Below, piece by piece: positions 15,981 through 24,916 of a stretch of 64,000 bases of DNA. The notes under the pieces were generated by a model. It saw nothing but the letters and a program-made list of their open reading frames with translations. It was not told the DNA's origin and ran no database searches. Positions within the stretch are counted from its first letter, which is position 1, and the number at the start of each line of letters is the position of its first letter. Location: positions 124,001 through 188,000 of the forward strand of contig NZ_JAEUAV010000006.1 of assembly GCF_019511605.1 (NCBI RefSeq), given 5' to 3'. This stretch comes from Paraburkholderia phenoliruptrix. GTDB taxonomy: Bacteria; Pseudomonadota; Gammaproteobacteria; Burkholderiales; Burkholderiaceae. Both the position numbers and the translations under genes were made by a program.

Positions 15981-17621
15981 CTACTGGGCCGTCGCGAGCC
16001 ACGCACCTGCGTCGCTCATGTCGTTCGCGCGATGGGCGTGCGCGTCGCGCGCGGCGCGCCGTTGTCCGGCCGCGTCGCTGTCGAGCTTGAAGGTGCTGAC
16101 GGTCTGAGTGAGTTGCTGCGCCTGGTCCTGCAGGGCCTGCGCCGCTGCAGCGCTTTGCTCGACCAGCGCGGCGTTTTCCTGCGTGACCTTGTCCATCTGC
16201 GTGACCGCGTGGTTGATCTGCTCGATGCCTTCGCTTTGCTCTTTGCTCGACGAGCTGATCTCGGCGACGATCTCGGTGACATGGCGAATGCTCTTGACGA
16301 CTTCGCCGATGATCTGCCCGGCCTGCTCGACCATCTTGCCGCCGGTGCCGACCTGATTCACCGAGTCGGCGATCAGTTCCTTGATTTCCTTCGCCGCAAC
16401 GGCGCTGCGCTGCGCGAGGCCGCGCACTTCGCTCGCGACCACCGCGAATCCGCGGCCGTGCTCACCCGCGCGAGCCGCTTCCACGGCGGCGTTGAGCGCG
16501 AGAATGTTGGTCTGGAATGCAATGCCGTCGATCACGCCGATAATTTCGACGATCCGTCGCGACGATTCGTTGATCGCGCTCATCGTGCTCACGACCTGGT
16601 TCACCGCCTCGCCGCCCTTTACCGCGACGTCCGACGCGTTCGACGCTAGCTGGTTTGCCTCGCGTGCGTTATCGGCGTTCTGCTTGACAGTCGACGTGAG
16701 TTGTTCCATGGCGGCCGCCGTTTCTTCCAGCGAACTCGCCTGGTGTTCGGTGCGGCTCGAGAGGTCCATATTGCCGCTCGCCACTTCACGCGTCGCCTGG
16801 CTGATGGTGTCGGTGCCCTGACGCACTTGCGCGACGATGCCGTGCAGATTGCTCGTCATGCGTTCGAGCGCGGTGAGCAGGCGCCCCACTTCGTCGGTCG
16901 AATCGATCTGCAGGCGATGCGTGAGGTCGCCCGCCGCGACCGCCTCGGCGAGCACCACCGCGCGGTTGATCGGCCGCGTGATGGTGCGCGTGATGAAGAC
17001 GCCGGTGGCAATTGCGATGACAGTTGCCAACAGCGCGAGCAGAATCATCTGCAGCTTCGCACTGTGTGCCTCGGAGATGGCATCGGCAACGTCGCGCGCC
17101 ATGCGGTCGGCCTGCACGTCGACCATTTTGTCGACGAGCACGTAGTAAGCGTCCTGCAGTCGCGCCATGTCGCCCTGGTAGACGTCGCGCGCCTCCTGCT
17201 GCTGGTTCTTGCTGACAAGATCGAAAAAGCTCTTCACGCTCACGCCGTACGCCGAACGCGCGTCGAACTGCTGCTTGAAGAGGGCCTTGGTTTCATCGCT
17301 CGTCAAATGCTTCTCGAGCTCGCCATAGGCCTGCGCGTTCGCTTTGCGAATGGCCGCGTACTCGTCCATGTACTGCTTCGCCTTTTCCGGCGACGTGGTG
17401 AGCAGCAGATTGCTCAGAATGCCGTTTGCCTTATAGCCGTTGCTCTTGATCTGATTGCTGAGCGCAATCAGCGTGTAGCGATTGCTGACGATCTCGTCCA
17501 TCTTCGTGTTACTGGACTGCAAGTGCTGGATGCCCACCACGGCCGTGCCCACCAGCAGCGCGACCATCAGCGCGAACGCCGAGCCGAGCCGAACCCCGAT
17601 TCTTAGATTGGAAATCTTCAT
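15981..17621 (-). CDS. Methyl-accepting chemotaxis protein
   Basis: The 546-residue receptor has membrane segment 1 at about residues 12-32, a periplasmic four-helix-bundle ligand domain (about 33-190), membrane segment 2 around 192-212, a HAMP domain ([23 protein letters not shown]), and a cytoplasmic signalling coiled coil with the invariant hairpin [28 protein letters not shown]. It signals ligand binding to CheA/CheW. No che genes are adjacent. The C-terminus has no NWETF-like pentapeptide. The ligand is unknown. Confidence 0.95.
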   Translation of the reverse strand: MKISNLRIGVRLGSAFALMVALLVGTAVVGIQHLQSSNTKMDEIVSNRYTLIALSNQIKSNGYKANGILSNLLLTTSPEKAKQYMDEYAAIRKANAQAYGELEKHLTSDETKALFKQQFDARSAYGVSVKSFFDLVSKNQQQEARDVYQGDMARLQDAYYVLVDKMVDVQADRMARDVADAISEAHSAKLQMILLALLATVIAIATGVFITRTITRPINRAVVLAEAVAAGDLTHRLQIDSTDEVGRLLTALERMTSNLHGIVAQVRQGTDTISQATREVASGNMDLSSRTEHQASSLEETAAAMEQLTSTVKQNADNAREANQLASNASDVAVKGGEAVNQVVSTMSAINESSRRIVEIIGVIDGIAFQTNILALNAAVEAARAGEHGRGFAVVASEVRGLAQRSAVAAKEIKELIADSVNQVGTGGKMVEQAGQIIGEVVKSIRHVTEIVAEISSSSKEQSEGIEQINHAVTQMDKVTQENAALVEQSAAAAQALQDQAQQLTQTVSTFKLDSDAAGQRRAARDAHAHRANDMSDAGAWLATAQ

Positions 17622-18104
17622 CTGTCTAATTCCTTACCCCAACAGCCTTGATCAAAATTGTCGCGAAGTGCCCGCGGCGCCGCAGCGACACGGCGCCGCT
17701 GCTGCGCTTCGGCGTGAACATTCCGCCCCTCGAAGACGGCTCACCGCTATTGACGCCAGAGGCTCGGCTGACGCCGATGGGGGTACTTTTCCCGTCCGCC
17801 CTTCCCGCTGCCGTCTATTTCCTCAGAAGATATGACGACACAAATTCCCAAACCTTGAGAGCGGCTCTTGCGAGAAAGTAAAAAATTTGCCAAACGTTTG
17901 CGAGCGCGTGGAAAAGCGCCTATTGGCATGAAAGCTTGAGTAAGGCTATTTGCGACGAAGACGGTGCTTTCGGACGCTTCCGCAGAACTGGCCCGAATCT
18001 GACGCCGCTCAATCTGCCTGAACGCGCGAGCGCGGCATTTTGCCGCTAAACGGGGGACAGAGCCGGTGGGACAATCGGTCATCACCCCTGACATTGGCTC
18101 AGAC
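17622..18104. other. Intergenic region between chemoreceptor and FNR-type gene
   Basis: No convincing gene is seen. The stretch 17880-17950 is AT-richer and may hold promoters. A short inverted repeat AGAGC-G-GCTCT occurs near 17865. The divergent arrangement makes this the control region of both flanking genes. Confidence 0.45.
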
Positions 18105-18914
18105 ATGCTTAATTCCACTGCCGTTGCCCACGCCGCGGATTCCGCGCTTCCCACCGGCCCGGCCGTCAGCGCGCCGCCTCGAACAACCCGCCGGCCGGCC
18201 CCGCGTGGCGCCGCGCGTACCCACACACGCAGCGCCGCGCGCTGCTCCAGTTGCGCGATGCGGCAGCTTTGCATGCCGCAGGGTCTGTCCACCGAGGAAC
18301 TGTCCAAACTCGAAACGCTGATCTGCTCGGCGCGCTCGGTCCATCGCGGAGAAGCGCTGTATCGCAGCGGCGACCGGTTCGACAATCTGTATGCAGTGCG
18401 CTCCGGTTCGATGAAAACCCTCATGGCGCACCGCGACGGGCGCGAGCAGGTCACCGGCTTGCGGCTCGCGGGCGAGGCGCTTGGCCTCGACGGCATCAGC
18501 GAAGACCGGCATGCGTGCAGCGCCGTCGCGCTGGAAGACAGCACGGTGTGCATCGTGCCGTACACCGCGCTCAAGTCGCTGTGCCGCGAAATCGGCTCGA
18601 TGCAGGAGCGCCTGCACAAGCTGCTTGGCGAGCAGATCGTGCGCGAGGCCGCCCAGATGATGGTGCTCGGCTCGCTCTCGGCAGACGAACGCGTCGCGGC
18701 TTTCCTGCTCGACGTGTCCGAGCGCAACGCGCAGCGCGGCTATTCATCGGCCGAATTCAATCTGCGCATGACGCGCGAAGACATGGGCAGCTACCTCGGC
18801 ATGACGCTCGAAACCGTCAGCCGCACCCTGTCAAGATTTCAAAAACGCGGCCTGATCGACACGCAAGGCAAACATATTCGTATTGTCGATCTGGACGGCT
18901 TGCGGCAGGTCTGA
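18105..18914 (+). CDS. fnr: FNR-type CRP/FNR regulator
   Basis: The protein (269 residues from ATG 18105; 282 from GTG 18066) has the FNR cluster cysteines C-x2-C-x5-C in CSSCAMRQLC and a fourth Cys in RHACSAVAL, so it should carry an oxygen-labile 4Fe-4S cluster. A cyclic-nucleotide-like beta-barrel follows (YRSGDRFDNLYAVRSGSMKT), then a dimerisation helix and a winged HTH (MTREDMGSYLGMTLETVSRTLSRF), whose E and SR residues match FNR DNA-contact positions. It should switch genes when oxygen falls. The N-terminal 50 residues are long, Ala/Pro/Arg-rich and poorly conserved. The start is uncertain. Confidence 0.9.
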   Translation: MLNSTAVAHAADSALPTGPAVSAPPRTTRRPAPRGAARTHTRSAARCSSCAMRQLCMPQGLSTEELSKLETLICSARSVHRGEALYRSGDRFDNLYAVRSGSMKTLMAHRDGREQVTGLRLAGEALGLDGISEDRHACSAVALEDSTVCIVPYTALKSLCREIGSMQERLHKLLGEQIVREAAQMMVLGSLSADERVAAFLLDVSERNAQRGYSSAEFNLRMTREDMGSYLGMTLETVSRTLSRFQKRGLIDTQGKHIRIVDLDGLRQV

Positions 18915-19071
18915 ACCGGACTGGTCCGGCGCGGCCCACGCGGCCGCGCCGGCAGTCGTGCGCGCTTGCACCTTCCCTCCACGCTTTTCCGGTGAACCTT
19001 TCGGCTTGGCATGCTATCTGCGAGCGGGTACAGTCTTTGTTTAGTCCGTCCCCCGCAAGGAGCCCGGCGAA

Positions 19072-20364
19072 ATGTACCGCGATCCCGGTCCGCATCATCC
19101 GCTCGTTCAACGTCTGATCGACGCCCGTCGAGTCACAGACGAACTGTTTGCCATCGTCAAGCCCGAGTTTCTGTACGAAAGACCGATCCGCGAGCGCCAT
19201 CGCATCGTGTTCTATATCGGGCATCTCGAAGCTTTCGACCGTAATCTTTTCGATCAGCGTCTGTTCGACCTGCCCGCATCCGATCCGCAACTGGATCAGC
19301 TTTTCGCTTTCGGCATCGATCCGGTCGACGGCGGTTTTCCCACCGACCAACCCGATGACTGGCCCTCGCTCGATACCGTGCGCGGGTACGGCCTGCGTGC
19401 TCGCGAGCAGATCGACCGCGAGTTGCGGGCGCTGACGGACGCCGCGCGTGTCGAGGCGTCGGGGCAATTGCTGAATGTCGCGATCGAACATCGCCTGATG
19501 CACGCGGAGACGCTCGCCTACATGCTTCATCAGCTGCCGCTCGAGCAGAAGGTGACCGAACTGCGCGAGCCTGTGGTCACCGGTCCCGCACGGGTGACGA
19601 GCCCGTCGGCCATGGTCAGTGTGCCCGCGGGTCCGGCCACGCTCGGCATGCCGCGCAACAGCGGCCGTTTCGGCTGGGACAACGAGTTCGGGGAATTGCG
19701 GGTGGACGTGCCGGCGTTCGAAATAGACCGCTATATGGTGACTAACGGCGCGTTCCTGGAATTTATCGAGGCCGGCGGTTATCGCGAGCCCAAGTGGTGG
19801 TCGCCGCAGGACTGGGCGTGGAAGGAGGCCGAGCACATCGAGCATCCGGCTTGCTGGTCGCGGCGCGCTGCACCCGGTCAGCAGGACGCATGGACGTTGC
19901 GCACAATGTTCGACGAAGTACCGCTGCCGCTCGACTGGCCCGCGTACGTCAGCCATGCCGAGGCAAGCGCGTATGCGCGCTGGGCGGGCAAGGCGCTGCC
20001 GACCGAAGCACAGTGGCAACGCGCAGCGCAAGGTGCGCCGCACGCGGGCTCGGGCAACTTCGATTTCCGTCACTGGGATCCGCGGCCCGTGGACGCCTAT
20101 CCCGAGAACGTGAGCGCCTTCGGCGTGGAAGGTCAGTTCGGCAATGGTTGGGAGTGGACCTCGACGTTGTTCGACGGCCTGCCGGGCTTCGAGCCGTTCC
20201 CGTTCTATCTGGGCTATTCGGCAAACTTCTTCGACGGCAAGCATTACGTGCTCAAGGGCGGTTCCGCCCGCACCGCACAGTGCATGTTGCGGCCGACGTT
20301 TCGCAACTGGTTTCAGCCTCGCTATCAGTATGTTTATGCGGGGTTCAGGTGTGTCGGCGTTTGA
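19072..20364 (+). CDS. EgtB/SenA-like non-heme iron enzyme (DinB_2 + FGE-sulfatase)
   Basis: The 430-residue protein has an N-terminal DinB-like helical domain with likely iron-binding His in FYIGHLEAF and H-x3-H-x-E in IEHRLMHAETL, and a C-terminal formylglycine-generating-enzyme-like domain (MVSVPAGPATLGMPRNSG, ARWAGKALPTEAQWQRAA, GNGWEWTSTLF, VLKGGSARTAQCMLRPTFRN). This is the architecture of EgtB, which joins cysteine or glutamylcysteine to hercynine, and of its selenium-using relative SenA. AAGGAG precedes the ATG. No egtD (hercynine synthase) or senB is adjacent, so the substrate is open. The stop codon lies in an 18-bp palindrome. Confidence 0.85.
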   Translation: MYRDPGPHHPLVQRLIDARRVTDELFAIVKPEFLYERPIRERHRIVFYIGHLEAFDRNLFDQRLFDLPASDPQLDQLFAFGIDPVDGGFPTDQPDDWPSLDTVRGYGLRAREQIDRELRALTDAARVEASGQLLNVAIEHRLMHAETLAYMLHQLPLEQKVTELREPVVTGPARVTSPSAMVSVPAGPATLGMPRNSGRFGWDNEFGELRVDVPAFEIDRYMVTNGAFLEFIEAGGYREPKWWSPQDWAWKEAEHIEHPACWSRRAAPGQQDAWTLRTMFDEVPLPLDWPAYVSHAEASAYARWAGKALPTEAQWQRAAQGAPHAGSGNFDFRHWDPRPVDAYPENVSAFGVEGQFGNGWEWTSTLFDGLPGFEPFPFYLGYSANFFDGKHYVLKGGSARTAQCMLRPTFRNWFQPRYQYVYAGFRCVGV

Positions 20365-20375
20365 CTAGTCAAACG
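20358..20375. terminator. 18-bp perfect palindrome across a stop codon
   Basis: CGTTTGACTAGTCAAACG is self-complementary and contains the TGA of the EgtB-like gene. A second, GC-only hairpin follows at 20388-20408 (CCCGCCGCC / GGCGGCGGG, three-base loop). Neither is followed by a T-run. They may end transcription or stabilise the mRNA 3' end. Confidence 0.45.
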
Positions 20376-20464
20376 GAAGACCATCGGCCCGCCGCCGGCG
20401 GCGGCGGGTCGTCACGCACTAGCAGTGTGGCGACCGGCGCGGGGCCGTTGCGTGCTTAGGGAAA

Positions 20465-21190
20465 TCAAACCTGCGCCATGCCGCCGTCCACCGGCAGATC
20501 CACCCCGGTGATGAAGCTCGCCTCTTCGCTGGCGAGGAACAGCGCAGCAGATGCCACTTCTTCGGCCCGACCCATGCGGCCAAGCGGGATCAGTTTGTTC
20601 AGCGTCTCACGCACTTCTTCGGACGCTGCCGCCATCATCGCGGTGTCGGTCGGCCCCGGCGCGACGACGTTGACGCGGATGTTGCGTGGGGCAAGCTCAT
20701 TGGCCCAGGTTCGTGCGAACGAGCGTACCGCCGCCTTAGTCGCCCCGTAGACGCCGTAGCCTTTGGTGCCGATCTCGCCGGCGATCGAGCCGATCAGCAC
20801 CACCGAGCCGCCGTCGGGCATGATCGCGGTCGCGGCCTTGGCGGCAAACAGTAGCGCGCGCACGTTGAGGCCGAAGTGCCGGTCGAAATGATCTTCGACG
20901 ACTTGATCGAGGGTCGCGAACTCCGAAATGCCGGCGTTGACGACGAGCACGTCCACCCGCCCCGCCTCGCTGTGTACCGCCTCGAAGAAGGCGGCGAGCG
21001 CTGTCGTGTCGGACGCGTCAACGCGGCGCTCGCGCAGCGTGCCGGCACCATGGGCCGCGTCAGCCTCTTCGGCACGGCGGCTGGTTGCATAGACCGTAGC
21101 GCCTTCCTCGGCGAAGCGCCGCGCAATGGCGCCGCCGATGCCTTCATGTCCGCCCACGACGACTGCAATCTTTCCTGAAAGCCTGTTCAT
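20465..21190 (-). CDS. SDR-family oxidoreductase
   Basis: The 241-residue protein is a classical short-chain dehydrogenase. It has a Rossmann site VVVGGHEGIGGAIA, NAG in LVVNAGISEF, Ser in VVLIGSIAG, the catalytic pair in YGVYGATKAAV, and the FITGVDLPVDGGM C-terminus. The second Gly of the cofactor motif is preceded by HE rather than the usual S/R, which is mildly unusual. It is transcribed divergently from an HxlR regulator across 99 bases containing a perfect palindrome, so it is very probably the regulated target. The substrate is unknown. Confidence 0.9.
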   Translation of the reverse strand: MNRLSGKIAVVVGGHEGIGGAIARRFAEEGATVYATSRRAEEADAAHGAGTLRERRVDASDTTALAAFFEAVHSEAGRVDVLVVNAGISEFATLDQVVEDHFDRHFGLNVRALLFAAKAATAIMPDGGSVVLIGSIAGEIGTKGYGVYGATKAAVRSFARTWANELAPRNIRVNVVAPGPTDTAMMAAASEEVRETLNKLIPLGRMGRAEEVASAALFLASEEASFITGVDLPVDGGMAQV

Positions 21191-21253
21191 ACTTGTCCCG
21201 AGATCATTGCTAACGACTCGAAGCTATCATTTCCCCTATTCAGCAGCAATAAC

Positions 21254-21267
21254 GCACCACGTGGTGC
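21254..21267. promoter_or_regulatory. 14-bp palindrome, probable HxlR operator
   Basis: GCACCACGTGGTGC is perfectly symmetrical. It lies between the divergent SDR (start 21190) and HxlR gene (start 21290), 22 bases before the latter, the normal place for an autoregulated HxlR-type repressor site. Confidence 0.6.
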
Positions 21268-21289
21268 CTAGATATCGAGGTGTATACCC

Positions 21290-21661
21290 ATGTCCGCAGA
21301 TACGCTTGAACTGCCGATTGATGTGACCGCGACGCGGCCCATTCTCGAACAGCTCGCCAACAAGTGGACCGTGCTGATTCTCAGCGTCCTGTGCACGCAG
21401 CCGGCGCGATTCAACGACCTCAAAGGGCGACTCGACGGCATTACTCACAAGGCACTGTCGGACGCGCTGAAGCGCCTGGAGCGTAACGGTCTTGTCGACC
21501 GCAGAATACTTCCGACGCAGCCGATCGGCGTTGAGTACACGATCACGGCGCTTGGTGCGTCGCTGCGTGAACCTTTTGCGGCTCTCTACAACTGGTCTCT
21601 CGCCAACGGAAAGAAACTGACGGAAGCGCAAATTGCTTATGATGATTCGAAAATGCACTGA
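21290..21661 (+). CDS. HxlR-family transcriptional regulator
   Basis: The 123-residue product is a winged-helix regulator of the HxlR group. The signature ANKWTVLILSVLCTQPARFNDLKGRLDGITHKALSDALKRLERNGLV spans residues about 24-68, followed by the wing VEYTITALGASL. These small dimeric regulators respond to reactive aldehydes, quinones or oxidants through cysteine or ligand binding; the one Cys here (VLCTQ) could serve. It is divergent from an SDR gene and has a palindrome in between, a standard detoxification pair. Confidence 0.9.
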   Translation: MSADTLELPIDVTATRPILEQLANKWTVLILSVLCTQPARFNDLKGRLDGITHKALSDALKRLERNGLVDRRILPTQPIGVEYTITALGASLREPFAALYNWSLANGKKLTEAQIAYDDSKMH

Positions 21662-21864
21662 GAATTCGCCGGGACAATGGACGCCCACCGACGGCTCTCT
21701 GCTCGCGCCCGACACGCCGCCGCAATCGGCTCCGTCCCGGTAATTCGGATCGGTGCGAAACAGCTTCGGCGCAGCCTGCCAATAAGCAGGACTCCGTATG
21801 ACCAGAATGTGAGAGCGCGCCGCTCGAAAATAGACTGACTGGCCGCTTGCCCGAAAACGCGACC

Positions 21865-21897
21865 CGCCTCGCCCGTCCACAGGGTACGGGTGAGGCG
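21865..21897. other. Strong hairpin in a gene-free stretch
   Basis: CGCCTCGCCCGT (21865-21876) and ACGGGTGAGGCG (21886-21897) form a 12-base stem with one G-U pair (as RNA) and a nine-base loop. It lies in the 308 bases between the end of the HxlR gene and the end of the small secreted-protein gene, which converge. There is no T-run. The rest of 21662-21969 shows no gene. Confidence 0.4.
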
Positions 21898-21969
21898 ATG
21901 GTCAGCGGTGAGCGAATAAGTGGTGGCGCTCGCGCGTATTCGCGGCTGTTCACCTCTTCCTACTGCATT

Positions 21970-22293
21970 TTATTTGCCCGAGACCGGCGACTTTACGCTC
22001 GGGGTCGCAAGCGTGTTGTTGCTCGTCGGGGCAGCGCTGGTGCCCGAGGTCGAGTCGCTGTTAACGCTGCTCGGCAGCCCCGAGTTCGGTCCTTGGGCCG
22101 ACATACCGCTACCTGAATTGGTCGTGCCAGGCGTGCCGTAGCCGGCCGTCGCACCGTTCGTCTGGTTTGCCGGGCTGGCCGTGCTGCCTGCCGAACCGTT
22201 CCCACCGGGACCGCCTGCTGCCTGTGCAAAGGCGCCGGCCGACACCGTGAGTGCGGCGACAGCCGCGAGAAACGCTCTGTTTGCCTTGCTCAT
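21970..22293 (-). CDS. Small secreted low-complexity protein
   Basis: The 107-residue protein begins MSKANRAFLAAVAALTVSAGAFAQAA, a clear Sec signal peptide with cleavage after AFA. The mature part is almost entirely G, S, T, N, P and A (GGPGGNGSAGSTASPANQTNG, then PGTTNSGSGMSAQGPNSGLPSS) with no Cys, Trp or His, so it is probably unfolded in the periplasm. A strong AAAGGAGG site lies upstream of the ATG at 22293. Such short Gly/Ser/Asn-rich exported proteins recur in Burkholderia without known function. The upstream AraC-type gene, read in the same direction, ends 149 bases away. Confidence 0.8.
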   Translation of the reverse strand: MSKANRAFLAAVAALTVSAGAFAQAAGGPGGNGSAGSTASPANQTNGATAGYGTPGTTNSGSGMSAQGPNSGLPSSVNSDSTSGTSAAPTSNNTLATPSVKSPVSGK

Positions 22294-22442
22294 GATTCGT
22301 ACCTCCTTTAGCAGATCGAATAAGGACGCAGACGATCGCCGCCTCCTCGAAGCAAAGTGACGCAAACATTGTGCCGCGTGGGTAGAGGTCTCGAACTGGA
22401 GGAATGCACTGGCGGTTCTCGCGGGAGGCTTCGCCATTGCGC

Positions 22443-23498
22443 TCACTGTTGATCGCGAATCTCTCCGGGCCCTTTTCCTGTCCATCGCTTCAAGGCCCGG
22501 CGGAAATTTGCGGCATCGCTAAATCCGACCAGCATCGCAACGTCGTCCGTGCTGAGCTTCGTGGTTTTCAGGTACTCCGTGGCCAGCGAGCAGCGCACGT
22601 CGTCGACAATCGCAACGAACGACGTTCCTTCCGATTCCAGACGCCGCCTCAGCGTTCGGCTCGTCATTTTCAGCGCATCGGCCACTGCTTCCATGTCGGG
22701 AAACACGCCGGGCTTACGCATCAGAAGCTGATAGACCTCGCCGGACACGCCCGACGATGTTTTCGCTTGCCCGATCAGCCGGTCGCACGTCTCCTGCAAC
22801 AGCGCAGCCGAGTGCCGGTGCGCCAGATGCGGCGTCACCTCGAGGATCGCGCTGTCGTAGATGAGCTCGCACTGCTCAGCGTCGAACTCGCAGGGACAAC
22901 CTAGATACTGCGGATAGATGTGCGCATAGTCCGGCGCCGGATAGGCGAAGCGCGCCAACACCGGAGGGCAGCGGCGGCCGGCCACGTCCTCGAGATGCGT
23001 GACGTGCTGCGTGTACTGCTGTTCCAGCAAAAACTGCTGCACGTGGTGCGGCAAGTTGGATGAGAAAGCGTCCGGAAACGTCCACACGGAAGTGTCGGCG
23101 TGCTCGGTCCACTCAATAGTGACAGTCGGCGTCGCCAGCCGGTGATATTTGACGCCGAGGCGAAAGTAGTCGCGCAACGAAAGACACGACATCAGCGCAT
23201 ACCCATACATGCCGTAGGCCGCCAGATGGAGACGCGCTCCCGTTCTGAAAGGCGTGCTCGGGTCGGACGACAGCGCGACCGCGTTCCGGCATACCACCGC
23301 GTACTGCCGCACCGAGGTCATGACAGACGCATCGTAGATCTGCTCAGGCGTGACGCCGCTGCCCTTCAGGCTGTCCTCGGGCGCAATTCCTTGCTCTGCG
23401 AGCACTTCAACCAACGCCGCGATCTTGTACGGCGCGTAAATGCGCTCATTCAACAGCGGAAATCTCGACGACACGGCGCCTCCGGTGCATGTCCTCAC
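22443..23498 (-). CDS. AraC-family regulator, OruR/ArgR-like N-terminus
   Basis: The 351-residue protein has a long N-terminal arabinose-binding-type domain (residues about 20-210: KIAALVEVLAEQGIAPEDSLKGSGVTPEQIYD), found in OruR, and a C-terminal AraC HTH pair (PDMEAVADALKMTSRTLRRRLESEGTSF and LSTDDVAMLVGFSDAANFRRALKRWTGKGPGEIR). It lies next to, and is transcribed away from, the BKACE catabolic genes starting at 23870, so it is the likely activator of that operon. The inducer is unknown. Confidence 0.9.
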   Translation of the reverse strand: MRTCTGGAVSSRFPLLNERIYAPYKIAALVEVLAEQGIAPEDSLKGSGVTPEQIYDASVMTSVRQYAVVCRNAVALSSDPSTPFRTGARLHLAAYGMYGYALMSCLSLRDYFRLGVKYHRLATPTVTIEWTEHADTSVWTFPDAFSSNLPHHVQQFLLEQQYTQHVTHLEDVAGRRCPPVLARFAYPAPDYAHIYPQYLGCPCEFDAEQCELIYDSAILEVTPHLAHRHSAALLQETCDRLIGQAKTSSGVSGEVYQLLMRKPGVFPDMEAVADALKMTSRTLRRRLESEGTSFVAIVDDVRCSLATEYLKTTKLSTDDVAMLVGFSDAANFRRALKRWTGKGPGEIRDQQ

Positions 23499-23869
23499 GG
23501 GACATCGGCTTGTCCGAAATAGACCTTACGCAGCAAATCGTATCTCACTACTATCTATGGAACAAGAGACGAGTCCGAGTGCAGTTGCGCGACTCGCAGA
23601 TTTTTCGGAGACAAGCATGGTCACCCACCATCGCCGTTCTATCGCGCCCGTGACGCCGCTGCCGCTAGTGCACGCGGCGCCGCCGCGCATTCGGTCCTTG
23701 CGGTCCGAGCGCGTGCCGGCTCCCGCCCCGAAGGTATTCGCTGCATCTGCCGCTCGTCTTGCGCTCGTCACCGCAGGCGGCTCTGCTCGCTCCACTGCAT
23801 CAGCGGCCGGTTTCGACTGAACGTCGCGTCCAACCGCCGTGCTTCAACTGGAAATCGAAAGGTATTGAA
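23499..23869. other. Divergent control region before the BKACE operon
   Basis: These 371 bases separate the AraC gene from the catabolic genes. An open frame covers part of it (23440-23820) but its product is Ser/Arg/Pro-rich and has no ribosome site, so I treat the region as non-coding. It should contain the AraC-type activator site and the operon promoter, but I could not place them. Confidence 0.45.
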
Positions 23870-24808
23870 ATGGGAAATTCAAGCAGCAAAGTCATCATCA
23901 CATGTGCAGTGACGGGTTCGGCGCACGTGCCGTCCATGTCGGAGTATCTGCCCCTCACGCCCGATGACATCAGAACTCAGGCGCTCGAAGCCGCCGGGGC
24001 GGGAGCGGCGATTCTGCATCTGCACGCGCGCGATCCCAAAGACGGCCGGCCAACGCCCTCGCCCGATGTGTTCCGGCAATTCGTGCCGGCCATCGCCGCG
24101 CAAACCGACGCGGTAATCAACATTTCCACCGGCGGCAGCACGCGCATGACGCTCGACGAGCGCTTGGCCTACGCGCGCATTGCGAAGCCCGAGATGTGCT
24201 CGCTGAACATGGGCTCGATGAATTTTTCGCTGCATCCGGTCGCGGCCAGAATATCTTCCTGGCGATTCGACTGGGAAAAGGAATACGTCGAAGGCATGGA
24301 GGACATGATCTTCCGGAACACGTTTCGGGACATCAAGAACATCCTCACCGAGTTCGAGGACTACGGCACGCGTTTCGAGTTCGAGTGTTACGACGTGGGC
24401 CACCTATACAACCTCGCGTACTTTGTCGACATCGGGCTCATCAAGCCGCCGTTTTTCATTCAGTCGGTGTTCGGCATTCTCGGCGGCATTGGTGCGGACC
24501 CGGAGAACCTTTCGTTGATGCGCTCGACCGCCGACCGCCTGTTTGGGCGCGAGAACTATCAACTTTCGATTCTCGGCGCCGGTCGTCACCAGATGTCTCT
24601 CGTGACGATGGGCGCAATCATGGGCGGCAACGTTCGCGTGGGTCTGGAAGACAGTGTCTACCTGTCGCGCGGCGTGAAGGCCAGGTCGAACGCCGATCAG
24701 GTCCGCAAGATCAGCCGGATTCTGCAGGAGCTTTCTTTCGACATCGCGACGCCAGCCGATGCGCGCGCAATGCTCGGGTTGAAGGGACGCGAAAACGTCT
24801 CGCTTTAA
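23870..24808 (+). CDS. Beta-keto acid cleavage enzyme (BKACE, DUF849)
   Basis: Enzymes of this family condense a beta-keto acid with acetyl-CoA and release acetoacetate and a CoA ester; Kce of lysine fermentation is the type enzyme. The 312-residue product has the zinc-binding HxH in ILHLHARDPKDGRPTPS, the following INISTGGS loop, and the late Glu-Asp pair in NVRVGLEDSVYLSRG, so it should be an active TIM-barrel enzyme. The ATG at 23870 (MGNSSSKVIITCAVTGSAHV) follows GAAAGG. It is the first gene of a run with a transporter, two SDRs and an esterase; the acid it cleaves cannot be told from the sequence. Confidence 0.9.
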   Translation: MGNSSSKVIITCAVTGSAHVPSMSEYLPLTPDDIRTQALEAAGAGAAILHLHARDPKDGRPTPSPDVFRQFVPAIAAQTDAVINISTGGSTRMTLDERLAYARIAKPEMCSLNMGSMNFSLHPVAARISSWRFDWEKEYVEGMEDMIFRNTFRDIKNILTEFEDYGTRFEFECYDVGHLYNLAYFVDIGLIKPPFFIQSVFGILGGIGADPENLSLMRSTADRLFGRENYQLSILGAGRHQMSLVTMGAIMGGNVRVGLEDSVYLSRGVKARSNADQVRKISRILQELSFDIATPADARAMLGLKGRENVSL

Positions 24809-24916
24809 GTACACGGCGCCGCGCGCGATCCGCGCGAGTACCGCACCCCGTTGTCCTGCCGCGCCGCGCGGCGCACCAAAAGAAAAACACAGGCAGGGCC
24901 ATTTTCTGGAGACATC

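Noticed and set aside
17641..17665. TTGATCAAAATTGT as an FNR box near the chemoreceptor
   Set aside because: The second half-site does not match ATCAA well enough.
23440..23820. A 126-codon frame before the BKACE gene
   Set aside because: It begins inside the antisense of the AraC gene, is Ser/Arg/Pro-rich and has no convincing ribosome site.
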